From: a virus | Length of the DNA stretch: 41,514 bases | Virus record (IMG/VR): IMGVR_UViG_3300021957_000094 | Location: 1-41,514 of that record | Strand: one strand, 5' to 3' | Shown here: piece by piece, positions 9,023 to 16,800 of the stretch | Numbering within the stretch: the first letter of the stretch is position 1 | Layout of the letters: every line of letters begins with the position of its first letter | Program-made: the position numbers and the translations under genes | Notes under the pieces: model-generated | Told to the model about the DNA's origin: nothing | The model's input: only the letters and a program-made list of their open reading frames with translations | Databases searched by the model: none

Positions 9023-9519
9023 TACTGTGAGTACTTATTGGTAACTACTCCCCCTCTATTAGGGTTATCTTTTTGCTGTTGTCGTTTAACTATACTTTCT
9101 AAGTCTTCTAGCCCAGACACAACTTTCCCCATATTACTAAGATTAGTTATTAAGTCCTTAGCCTGATAGATGGGCTTTCCGTTGTCGTCAAGGGCAGTAA
9201 GATCTATTTCTGCAAAGTATGCTTCTAACTTTGTTACACTCTCTCTAGCAGCTCTTAAAAGCTTTACAGCAGAGCTTTCAGATAACTCTTGATACTTTTC
9301 TATAGCTGCTGCTATTTTAGGAGAAAGCTTAACCTTAACACTAGTTATTATTGCTTCCCACCTAGCTTCTTCTCCATAAGCTGCGTACGGAGATCTGTGG
9401 TCTGAGAAAAAATATACTGCAGATAGTTCTTCTACTGAAAGAGACTTAAACTCTTTTATAGTTTTTACATACGGGGAAGGTATTATTTTACTTCCCGAAG
9501 CTTCTATTAGATTTTTCAT
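9022..9519 (-). CDS. Possible small terminase or TerL-linked protein
   Basis: This encodes 165 residues that are predominantly helical. It ends in a basic, Asn-rich tail (QQQKDNPNRGG). The central part contains VKLLRAARESVTKLEAYFAEID, a probable amphipathic helix. No helix-turn-helix can be read with confidence. It sits directly upstream of TerL, sharing the TAATG junction, and overlaps the IHF-like gene by 32 bases. A small protein coupled to TerL is often the DNA-recognising small terminase, so that is the most likely role by context. The sequence alone does not prove it, and another packaging accessory function is possible. Confidence 0.62.
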   Translation of the reverse strand: MKNLIEASGSKIIPSPYVKTIKEFKSLSVEELSAVYFFSDHRSPYAAYGEEARWEAIITSVKVKLSPKIAAAIEKYQELSESSAVKLLRAARESVTKLEAYFAEIDLTALDDNGKPIYQAKDLITNLSNMGKVVSGLEDLESIVKRQQQKDNPNRGGVVTNKYSQ

Positions 9520-9706
9520 TTAAATGCTTTAATCTTCCTTTTTTAACATGAAACTTACCTAGATATGGTAGTCTAACAGATTCAAAGTTTCCTTCTCTAA
9601 TTATGTTAGCAGTGTATTTAAATTGATAGTATACTATCTCTTCTATTTTAGATATAGGAAGATTGTACTCACTTGCTAGTATTTGTATCATTATCTTTTC
9701 GTCCAT
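9488..9706 (-). CDS. IHF/HU-like DNA-bending protein (short)
   Basis: This encodes 72 residues, shorter than the roughly 90 of bacterial HU or IHF. The helical N-terminus (residues 1-40) resembles the HU dimerisation helices. It is followed by SVRLPYLGKFHVKKGRL (about 43-59), which matches the HU/IHF strand signature with its LPxxGKF turn. The long DNA-gripping arm appears shortened. Crassvirales typically carry IHF-like genes beside TerL, as here. The product would bend DNA during packaging or transcription. It overlaps both neighbours (32 and 38 bases), so it is translated as part of a tightly coupled operon. Confidence 0.8.
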   Translation of the reverse strand: MDEKIMIQILASEYNLPISKIEEIVYYQFKYTANIIREGNFESVRLPYLGKFHVKKGRLKHLNEKSNRSFGK

Positions 9707-9968
9707 GTAAGTTTATTTTTTTCCCTCTTTCCCCTACAACTATTTTATCCCATCTACTGTCTGGGCAGTTAGCTGTTTCCCATTTAGATTTTTCCTTAAC
9801 TACACAACCACAAAGACCGCATCTTAGCCCCTCTAAGTGCTCACATGAATTACAAGTTTCTAATCTTTTCTTGTACTGGTGTTCACTTACGTGTGGAGCT
9901 CCTTGCTTTGCATATTCAATTACTTCGTCTTTGAAGTTCTTTAGCATTTCTTTTAGGGTAGGCTTCAT
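9669..9968 (-). CDS. Small cysteine-rich zinc-binding protein
   Basis: This encodes 99 residues. The middle has CNSCEHLEGLRCGLCGC followed by KSKWETANCPDSRW, which gives two or more CxxC pairs suited to a zinc ribbon. This arrangement recurs in small proteins of Bacteroidota phages and resembles the family called DUF6171; I name that family from memory. The protein has no membrane segment. It overlaps the IHF-like gene by 38 bases and the wHTH gene by 4 bases, which places it in the same regulatory or packaging operon. A nucleic acid or protein adaptor role is plausible but unproven. Confidence 0.72.
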   Translation of the reverse strand: MKPTLKEMLKNFKDEVIEYAKQGAPHVSEHQYKKRLETCNSCEHLEGLRCGLCGCVVKEKSKWETANCPDSRWDKIVVGERGKKINLHGRKDNDTNTSK

Positions 9969-10285
9969 GAGTACTCTACTTCAATTAGTATTTTATTTGA
10001 GATTTTCAACAGAGGAGCTAATATATAGCCTGCTGTATCTTTAGACTTTATTATCGCACCCTTATCCTTTAGACGTTTTACATAGTTGTTTAGGGTGTGG
10101 TAATCTTTTATTCCTAAATCCTTTGCTACTGACTTTTTAGTACTTGTAGAACATATGTTATCAATGTCCCCAATATCTATAAGTTTAGAAAGTATCTGCA
10201 GTTCTTTGTCTGTTAGTTCTAGTATTCCATTGAATACCTGCAAATACTTAAATGTAGTATCTGCTTTAATGTTAATCTTACGCAT
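9965..10285 (-). CDS. Winged helix-turn-helix DNA-binding protein
   Basis: This encodes 106 residues. The segment ELTDKELQILSKLIDIGD, then KSVAKDLGIKDYHTLNNY, then VKRLKDKGAIIKSKD (together about residues 22-85) follows the pattern of a winged helix: a helical support, a recognition helix in a DLGIKDYHTLNNY turn, and a wing. Such proteins act as phage transcription regulators. It overlaps the downstream zinc-protein gene by four bases and the upstream small helical gene by eight. The target is unknown, but the repeated late-type TATATTTG promoters without -33 boxes would be reasonable sites for an accessory regulator. Confidence 0.68.
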   Translation of the reverse strand: MRKINIKADTTFKYLQVFNGILELTDKELQILSKLIDIGDIDNICSTSTKKSVAKDLGIKDYHTLNNYVKRLKDKGAIIKSKDTAGYILAPLLKISNKILIEVEYS

Positions 10286-10514
10286 TTAATTTAATTTTTG
10301 CTCTCCCATCCTCAATTACTATTGAGCTGGTAGTTGATTGAGCATTAAACTCTTCTACATATTCTTTTATATGCTCTCTAGTACATAAAAAAGAGAGGAA
10401 TACTTCCAGCTCTTTTGTAGCTCTAAGTAACCTCTCTTTAAGTTTTGCTGTATCTTCTGATGCTTTTCTTAAGTCATCAAAGTCTTTTAGAGCTATAGTT
10501 ACTGATCCATTCAT
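10278..10514 (-). CDS. Small coiled-coil protein of unknown function
   Basis: This encodes 78 residues. The N-terminal part (about 10-60) is helical, with heptad-like spacing in LRKASEDTAKLKERLLRATK, and the last 15 residues form a likely beta hairpin (SIVIEDGRAKIKL). I do not recognise a family. The start overlaps the GroES-like stop by four bases and its own stop overlaps the wHTH gene start, so all three are co-translated from the promoter before the GroES-like gene. Confidence 0.62.
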   Translation of the reverse strand: MNGSVTIALKDFDDLRKASEDTAKLKERLLRATKELEVFLSFLCTREHIKEYVEEFNAQSTTSSIVIEDGRAKIKLNA

Positions 10515-10789
10515 GCCGGAATAATTCCGCAGATAGTGAATTCATTAACCATTACAAATCTCCCCTCATCTATATCAATAATCAAGCCTTCACTTGTAGG
10601 GTGTACCATGACAGTGTCTCCTACTTTTATTGTTCTGCAGTCTGGTCCAGCTGCTAGTACTGTTAGTATATTAGACTTCATGGATTTTTCTGCACCTCCT
10701 GCGAGAAGAATTCCAGAGTCCGTTTTATCTTTTTGCTGTAGTGGGAGAACCAACCAATCTCGGGTTGGTTTAAAGTTTAATTTGCTCAT
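10511..10789 (-). CDS. GroES-like co-chaperonin
   Basis: This encodes 92 residues, the size of a GroES subunit. The protein begins with FKPTRDWLVLPLQ, matching the conserved RPLxDRVLV-type first strand of GroES. It continues with a mobile loop DKTDSGILLAGGAEKS (about residues 21-36), in which the Gly-Ile-Leu triplet is the GroEL-contact motif. Later it has VLAAGPD, VKVGDTVMVHP-like and EGLIIDIDEGRFVMV segments of the GroES barrel. No phage chaperonin is in view, so it should cap the host GroEL to fold capsid or fibre proteins, as T4 gp31 does. It is the first gene after a TATATTTG promoter. Confidence 0.88.
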   Translation of the reverse strand: MSKLNFKPTRDWLVLPLQQKDKTDSGILLAGGAEKSMKSNILTVLAAGPDCRTIKVGDTVMVHPTSEGLIIDIDEGRFVMVNEFTICGIIPA

Positions 10790-10805
10790 TAGTTTTGGTT
10801 TTGAG

Positions 10806-10813
10806 CAAATATA
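10806..10813 (-). promoter_or_regulatory. TATATTTG -7 promoter element before GroES-like gene
   Basis: The minus strand carries TATATTTG in the 31-base gap between the amidase stop and the GroES-like ATG, 16 bases before that ATG. It matches the Bacteroidota -7 consensus TAnnTTTG exactly. There is no TTG at the expected -33 distance; the upstream DNA is AT-rich. It would drive the chaperonin, regulators and packaging genes. Confidence 0.65.
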
Positions 10814-10820
10814 TAAAAGA

Positions 10821-11234
10821 TTATATTATATCCTTAAATTTTTCAGAGACTTTAAAGCTAGGACAAGCTTTTGTGGAGAATTCATTATGCCCATGAATAG
10901 TCAATTCTTCATCAGCTACGACTCTTAAAGAAAATATAAGTTCTCTCATTGCCTCTTCTTGGCATTCGTATAGGGTGTCTTTTGGGTTATGTTCTTCGTC
11001 TGATCCTCCTATATAACATATTCCAATAGAGTCTTTATTTTGTCCTTTAGAGTGAGCCCCCACTTTGTCTATTGTTCTCCCAGATTCTATCTCCCCATTT
11101 AAGCGTATTACGTAATGATAGCCAATATCTTTCCAGCCTTTAGCTGTGTGCCATCTACGAATTTCTTCCGCCCCAATATCCATAGAAGTGGGGGTTGCAG
11201 AGCAGTGTATTATAATACGCTTAATATCTCTCAT
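10821..11234 (-). CDS. N-acetylmuramoyl-L-alanine amidase (endolysin, T7 lysozyme type)
   Basis: This encodes 137 residues that make up a complete Amidase_2 domain and nothing else. It should cut the bond between muramic acid and the stem peptide of peptidoglycan. Zinc ligands are readable as H10 (IIIHCSAT), H116 (IHGHNEF) and C124 (KACP). K122 and Y41 (GYHYVI) sit where T7 lysozyme has its catalytic Lys and Tyr. There is no signal peptide, so release to the wall would need the holin encoded three genes upstream. It overlaps a 43-residue basic gene by four bases. T7 lysozyme also inhibits RNA polymerase, but nothing here shows that activity. Confidence 0.92.
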   Translation of the reverse strand: MRDIKRIIIHCSATPTSMDIGAEEIRRWHTAKGWKDIGYHYVIRLNGEIESGRTIDKVGAHSKGQNKDSIGICYIGGSDEEHNPKDTLYECQEEAMRELIFSLRVVADEELTIHGHNEFSTKACPSFKVSEKFKDII

Positions 11235-11362
11235 CTTCCTTGACCTCTGTAGGCTTTTTTATAGTTTTTAGACTTCTTGTTTTTACTTGTTTTATTCTTA
11301 GAGTGTACTCCAGGTCTACAAGTTTTTACTTTCTCTAGTGTGCTAGTTTGCAATTTTTTCAT
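11231..11362 (-). CDS. Tiny basic protein, 43 residues
   Basis: An ATG at 11362 opens a 43-residue frame that overlaps both neighbours through ATGA junctions: it starts on the metalloprotease stop and ends on the amidase start. The protein is extremely basic, with the motif RPGVHSKNKTSKNKK and the ending NYKKAYRGQGR. This C-terminal pattern recurs in tiny ORFs of Bacteroidota phages, as I remember them. The perfect double overlap argues for a real gene. RNA or DNA binding is likely from its charge, but the function is unknown. Confidence 0.78.
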   Translation of the reverse strand: MKKLQTSTLEKVKTCRPGVHSKNKTSKNKKSKNYKKAYRGQGR

Positions 11363-12507
11363 TTGTGATAATGTTTATTTATCAAATCTAGCAAATTTTC
11401 TTTATTCTCTACTTTTATAGAAGGCCTTTCTTCTCTGTAAAAAGGATCAAGTTCGGCACCATAACATATCGTTCCCCACTGACTTAGAAGTATTGAGAAG
11501 TCTATTACGTTAAAGTATCCGTTACCGTTTAGGTCTCCAAGAACGTACCCTGGATTTTCCCAGTTGCCTAGCATTAGCATTAAGTCAGTCATACCTACAA
11601 CGTGGTCCCCATTCAGATCTCCTAAACAGTAAGCTTCTTGATCGGTAATGCCTGGACGAGATAGGGGTAGTATGTAATGTATACGCTCAATCTGACCAGG
11701 AGTAAAGTTTGTCCTACATGAATCGGGGTAGTAATCCATATGGTTATTTGCTTCGTAGCCATACAAGGCTGGAGGGCATATAGGATTCTCACAAGTAAAG
11801 CTAACCTTAGTGGGTGGTGTATCGCACACGTAGTCACCTGACTCATCGCATGGACCTAGGTCTTCACCACAGAACTCTACGTTTTTGAAGACATGTTGCA
11901 GCCCAACATAGTGTCCTACTTCGTGTATTAGAGTTTTATTTTGATCTCTGTCGTCATACGAAAGCTGTGGACCGTAATTACCGAACACATCAGACCTAAC
12001 CCACACCCCGTCCAGCTCGGTGCTAGAAGTGTAAGCCGTCCATGCAAATCCAAGTATTCCATTACAGAACTTAGGGAATATATGTACGTTCATGTATATC
12101 TCTCTATCCCATACTAAATCCTCTACGTAGGCATCCATCCATTGGAACCCGCTCTGACTGTACGGTACACAAACGTTGTTTTGCTCTAAGATTACAGGAG
12201 CGCCCCAGAACTCATCGAAGTCATGGTACACAATCGACACAAGATCGAAGTTAATCATAGCCTCTTCGAACTCCTCGTTTAGATGCTCGTGAGCATCCAT
12301 GATGATATCCTCAGGTATGTAGCTATTTGGGAAGCTGTCGGTGTAGTATATGTGATATATGTAGTCTATCTCCTCCCACTGCATAGGTTCTGGGACATAC
12401 CCCATCATCCTTGGTTGTACATTGTTGTTACCGAATACAGCACAAGAGTCCTGTCCTACAATCACGTACTGTGAGAGCAGGCATAGCATGAGAGCTAGAT
12501 GTTTCAT
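11359..12507 (-). CDS. Secreted M43-type metalloprotease with dockerin-like repeats
   Basis: This encodes 382 residues. Residues 1-18 form a signal peptide (MKHLALMLCLLSQYVIVG). The zinc site HEVGHYVGLQH at 195-205 fits HExxHxxGxxH, and NHMDYYPDSC at 255-264 supplies the Met-turn, as in the cytophagalysin/pappalysin (M43) family. Many Cys residues suggest disulfides. Two calcium-loop repeats follow: GDLNGDHVVGMTD (about 296-308) and GDLNGNGYFNVID (about 324-336), each ending in a hydrophobic helix, as in type I dockerins. The gene lies inside the lysis block with 4-base overlaps on both sides. Its codon use is GC-richer than its neighbours, which hints at capture from a host. A role in degrading envelope or surface proteins is inferred. 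Confidence 0.88.
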   Translation of the reverse strand: MKHLALMLCLLSQYVIVGQDSCAVFGNNNVQPRMMGYVPEPMQWEEIDYIYHIYYTDSFPNSYIPEDIIMDAHEHLNEEFEEAMINFDLVSIVYHDFDEFWGAPVILEQNNVCVPYSQSGFQWMDAYVEDLVWDREIYMNVHIFPKFCNGILGFAWTAYTSSTELDGVWVRSDVFGNYGPQLSYDDRDQNKTLIHEVGHYVGLQHVFKNVEFCGEDLGPCDESGDYVCDTPPTKVSFTCENPICPPALYGYEANNHMDYYPDSCRTNFTPGQIERIHYILPLSRPGITDQEAYCLGDLNGDHVVGMTDLMLMLGNWENPGYVLGDLNGNGYFNVIDFSILLSQWGTICYGAELDPFYREERPSIKVENKENLLDLINKHYHK

Positions 12508-12938
12508 CGTTTGGTTTTCTCGATAGTTCTTCCTGCAAAGTATGCTCCAAAAACCGTAAGCATAAGTATCTCTAAAAGAGACACATAGCTTTCTTTAGGC
12601 ATGAAGCTTTCATCAAGTCCATCCCATATCATCATAATCATAAAGAACAGCATAAGAACAATCATAGTAGCTGGACGAATGACCTTGGCAATCTTAACAT
12701 CGCTAGCCATGTCAGCCTCCCATCTCCTAGACACGTTATTTTGAAACTCAACCTCAGCATTTACTGCAGCGTGAGCTTCTTCTTTATTTACGGTAGGCTC
12801 TTTATCTAAAAGATTTTTAACTAGACCTAAAGCTCCTTGATTAGGTAAAAGGTTTCCCACTGTACTAAGAACTCCTGGTGCTTTATCCTTCAGCCATTGC
12901 CCTAGCTTAGTATCTTTTATTTTTTTATTTTCTTCCAT
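12504..12938 (-). CDS. Holin-like membrane protein
   Basis: This encodes 144 residues. The cytoplasmic N-terminal half is helical and ends with NNVSRRWEADMASD (about 67-80). Two membrane helices follow: IRPATMIVLMLFFMIMMIW (about 87-105) and VSLLEILMLTVFGAYFAG (about 119-136). The layout resembles the 3TM holin family seen in gene-transfer agents and many phages, including the RWEADM and RPA signatures before the first helix. It should open the inner membrane for the amidase. It overlaps the protease gene by four bases and the upstream membrane gene by 22. Confidence 0.82.
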   Translation of the reverse strand: MEENKKIKDTKLGQWLKDKAPGVLSTVGNLLPNQGALGLVKNLLDKEPTVNKEEAHAAVNAEVEFQNNVSRRWEADMASDVKIAKVIRPATMIVLMLFFMIMMIWDGLDESFMPKESYVSLLEILMLTVFGAYFAGRTIEKTKR

Positions 12939-13300
12939 TTTGAATCTATTTTCATTGCATTATAGCAATGGTATGGGTCTATCTTATCCAACAACAGAAC
13001 TAACCAAACTCCAAGAGTTGTTAGAGCATTGAAGTATTGTCCATATCCTAATACTGCAGATATAGTCCTATCTGGGTCTCCAAATTTTACCTTTGCTTTA
13101 GATGTCAATAATACTAAATTAAATAAGTCAGAACAAAAAACATTTCCTGCCTGATCTATCGCTATTGCACATACTTTGAAGTAGTCATAACCATTGTTTA
13201 TAGTATATTTCAATCTAAATACTATAGAAAACAATAGTCCTAGAGGTATAAATACAACCCCTAGGACTACTGATATTACGAATAGTGCTATATGCTTCAT
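12917..13300 (-). CDS. Two-helix membrane protein of unknown function
   Basis: This encodes 127 residues with a strong N-terminal membrane segment (residues 5-30, IALFVISVVLGVVFIPLGLL) and a second hydrophobic stretch near 95-106 (TLGVWLVLLLD). Between them is KFGDPDRTISAVLGYGQ, and after the second, KIDPYHCYNAM. Proteins with this FGDPDxTIS and IDxxHC pattern recur in Bacteroidota phages, always without a known function. Position beside the holin suggests an accessory lysis or antiholin role. It shares one base with its upstream neighbour and 22 with the holin gene. Confidence 0.75.
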   Translation of the reverse strand: MKHIALFVISVVLGVVFIPLGLLFSIVFRLKYTINNGYDYFKVCAIAIDQAGNVFCSDLFNLVLLTSKAKVKFGDPDRTISAVLGYGQYFNALTTLGVWLVLLLDKIDPYHCYNAMKIDSKWKKIKK

Positions 13301-13728
13301 TACTCTAAGTCTTCAGCTGGAAACCAGCCGGCAGCTTCTAGCTCATCTTTAGTTCTGACTGTAGCAGTTGACGGGATGATATCACCAAATCTAAATCTAT
13401 TGCTCGCAGAACTTCCTATGTGCGTAGACAGTTGATTAAGTTCTTCAGTAGGCACTTCAGGAAACAAAGCAAGTAGTGCATCTAAGTTATTGTCAGGGTG
13501 CACGTATACTTGATAGTCTAGGTCAATTGGGAGTGCTGCCATATTAAAGTTAGCATCTGCTTCATCTGTAGCAGGATGATGTATTCTCCCAAACAGATAT
13601 TTAGTTGTTTCATTAGACGGTCTTATTCCTATTGGTCTAGAGATAGCCCAAAGCTCAAAAGATATTTGATCTGCTCTGTCTTTGGAAGTAAGTCCCCCCT
13701 CTGGGAGAACCATGATGTAATTTTCCAT
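13300..13728 (-). CDS. Unknown protein after tail fibre
   Basis: This encodes 142 residues with no signal peptide, membrane segment or recognised motif. The sequence begins MENYIMVLPEGGLTSKDRA and is rich in Asp, Glu, Ala and Pro. HHPATDEADANFNMAAL (about 50-66) and DYQVYVHPDNNLDALLALFP (about 71-90) are the most distinctive parts. It has its own TAACTTTG promoter box and is the first gene after the giant fibre, where phages often encode fibre chaperones or small tail accessories. That is a guess from position only. Confidence 0.68.
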   Translation of the reverse strand: MENYIMVLPEGGLTSKDRADQISFELWAISRPIGIRPSNETTKYLFGRIHHPATDEADANFNMAALPIDLDYQVYVHPDNNLDALLALFPEVPTEELNQLSTHIGSSASNRFRFGDIIPSTATVRTKDELEAAGWFPAEDLE

Positions 13729-13749
13729 TTTAATTTAAGTTGTTTGTTA

Positions 13750-13757
13750 CAAAGTTA
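13750..13757 (-). promoter_or_regulatory. TAACTTTG -7 promoter element before lysis block
   Basis: The minus strand reads TAACTTTG in the 80-base gap between the fibre stop and the next ATG at 13728, 21 bases before that ATG. It fits TAnnTTTG but not the TATATTTG octamer used elsewhere. No TTG is found at -33. It could start a transcript for the unknown gene, the membrane genes, protease and amidase. The remaining gap shows no clear terminator. Confidence 0.5.
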
Positions 13758-13808
13758 ATAATTATGTGCTTGTCTGCGTGTCCGTTGGTAGGACTATGAT
13801 ATATCCGT

Positions 13809-16800
13809 TCATGAGTATATGTTGTAGAACGTGTTGATGTTTGTTTCGATGTTAGTGCGGTTGGAAGATTGGTCGGATGGGTATAAAATTAATTCCTGAC
13901 AATTACCCCCGAAACGATAAGAGTTACCACCTGAACTGTAAGCAAAAAGCTCGTCAAAGTTATAGGTGCCACTTGTTGTTTGAGCTGTTTGAGTGTTACC
14001 ATCAACTGAAGGCTGAAGGCTATTACTTGCCCGTGAAAAGGTAAACAGATGCTGTTGATTATAGCTAATTGATGCGCCTGTGAACGTATTTATTGATTGG
14101 GCTGAATTCCTTATTTTTATTTCGTTTGTTTTTAAAGACAAATAACTTCTGCTGTCATTATAAGAACCCAAAAGCATGTTGAAACCTTGAGTTGTGTTGG
14201 TGTTGAATACAGACGAAACAAAAAAGTCGGAGGTGAAACTCATTGCATTTATCGAATTCATGAAGCTATTCGAAAGCGATAACGAAGGCTTCCCGTTCTC
14301 CGTCACCACCCCCGTAGTGCCGTCGTAAATCTTAGGTTGGTTTGCAGATGCATCCTGAGTAGCGTGGTTGTTGTTAGATGACTGATCCTTCCACTCAACT
14401 ACAAAGCAATTAGGGTCTCCTTCTACAAATTGAGATAATGTTGCAAAAGTAGTATTAAAGCTAAAGTCTGCTTGAGATGAACCAGTAGTAGTTTCAGCTA
14501 TGTTAGTTACTCTAGAGTTTAGGCTAAAGTTTCCTTCAATATCTGGATACACATTAACTTCTACATTATCTGAATCTCTTCTTATTTTTACTAATGGTCC
14601 TGCGTAGTTAGAAGAAAGTCTTCTGAGTGAATATGCAGCTGCTGCTCCCCCAAACTCATCAAGTAGCTTTTTAGGTTTAGCGTAAATAGAGTAGTGATTG
14701 TTAATGTCTGACTCAATTCCTGCGCGGTTGGCGGATGATTGCGCGGATGTATAAATAATAAACTCTTGCGTATTGTACATTTTGTAACTATCGCCGCCGC
14801 CGTTTTGCATACCAATCCTAGTTTGAGTTGCTCCTGATAAATCATATTTAGTATTGAAAAGCGTTTGATTTACAAATTGGCTATACACTTGACCTTGCGT
14901 GGTTATTGAAGAAGCCGCACCATTGATGTGCAAATCTGTACCAACTCCACCGCCTCCACTACCATTCGAAAATGAATGAAGATATCCATTTCCAGCGGAG
15001 ATTCCAATGAAAATTTTATGGTTAGTATCCCCTACTTTTCCAACTCCAAATAGATGAGAGGTTGCGGATGTAATTGCGCTGTTCAATAAAAGGGTGCTGC
15101 TACTTCCTTGTACTAATTCTATAATCGGTTTCCCGTTCTCCGTCTCCACACCGTCTTGACCGTCGTAAAGTTTAGGCTGATTAAGAGCTGCACTCTGCTC
15201 AGCATCATTAGACTCTGCTTGATCATACCATACAGATACAAATCCATCAGCCCCACTCATAAAGGTCTTAAGAGATGTATTACTCTTAGGCTCTATAGGA
15301 TCAGTACTGTTAGACAGTATACCTACTTTAGAAGTATCGGATATTGTTAGATTAATGTCTACATATACATCAGCGTGAACATTATCACTAGCCCTTCTAA
15401 CTCTTACTAGTGGGCCTACATATAGTGAATTTATTGCTCTTAAGCTAAAAGCAGCTGCTGCTCCAGGATACTTATTTAGTAGTTTGTTTCCTGGAAGCTT
15501 AGAGTATATGTTATAGTATCCGTTTATGTTGGATTCGATGGACGTGCGGTCGGCGGTTGATTTGTCAGAAGTGTACAGAATTAACTCCTGATAGTTCATT
15601 GTTGTTGGCTGCGTCTGATTTGTAAAGCCTCCAATTACATTTTGATTGATTGTATGACTTGAAGCAGTACCCGCGTTTGTTCCGTTTTGGAAGAAATTTA
15701 AAATCGTTGAGTTGCCAATATATTCAGCCAGTTGTTGATTGTGATTTGCCCCTGAATTGCTACGTTTTGTAGATGGGTAAACAGTCATCAAATACTGGTT
15801 ACCTTCATTAATCCTAATTTGACTATTTCCCCCTGCTAGATTCATAAAATAACTGTCACCATCGCTTTCACCTACTGCAAAAATCGAAAAAGTGTTCGTG
15901 CTTATAGATGAAGACATCAAAAAGTGGTAATCCATTGCCATCGCCACACTTCCATTCTCCTTAACAATAGCTCCACCCGTGTAAATAGTAGGCTGCTTTA
16001 GTGCTGTTCCTTGAGAAGCGTCATTGCTATTCCCAGATTGATCATACCATGTAGCAACTGTACACGTTGTTCCTGTGCAAAAGTTATTAATAGCATTTTC
16101 ATCTAAGTCCCCATTATAAGTAGCATAAATATCTTGTGTGTTACCATTAGCATCTCTAATTTCTAATAGAGGTCCAGTATACGTAGACCTTAGAGCTCTA
16201 ACAGAGTATGCAGCAGCAGCGTTAGGTTGATCATCTAACAGTCCTCTTATGCTTCCATCCCAATATATTTGGAAACTATTGTTGATGTTCGCTTCAATTC
16301 CTGTGCGGAAGTTGGATTGGGAGAGGTTATATGTGATTATCTCCTGCAAATTACCTTTGTAAAAGTCTTGATTTGCTTTTTTACCAATCACAAAATCTGC
16401 AATTGCTACCGTATCTAAACTCGCAGTGACGGATGACCCCCCGTTATTAGCTAAAGACGTGATAGACGATACGTTGTCCAAGTAGATTAAATTATACCCT
16501 CTGCTTGTTTGACCTGTTAAAGCGAGACTATTCAGACCATTCTGAAATTTTATCCCTGTTCCATCTGTCCTTAGATACTGCTGGCCAATAGAACTAGCAC
16601 CAAACAATGTGCTACGACTCGATTGAGCACCTTTTTCGACAACAAACGCGGTTGCTGTTCTTATACTTTGATTGGTTAAAAGGAAGTCGTCGTTACCGTC
16701 AAGCTGAACCGCCACCTTTCCGTTCTCTAGTATTACTCCCGTAGTTCCGCTGTAAATTTTAGGTTGAGCATTTGCAGTAGATTGACTTGCATCATTGCAA

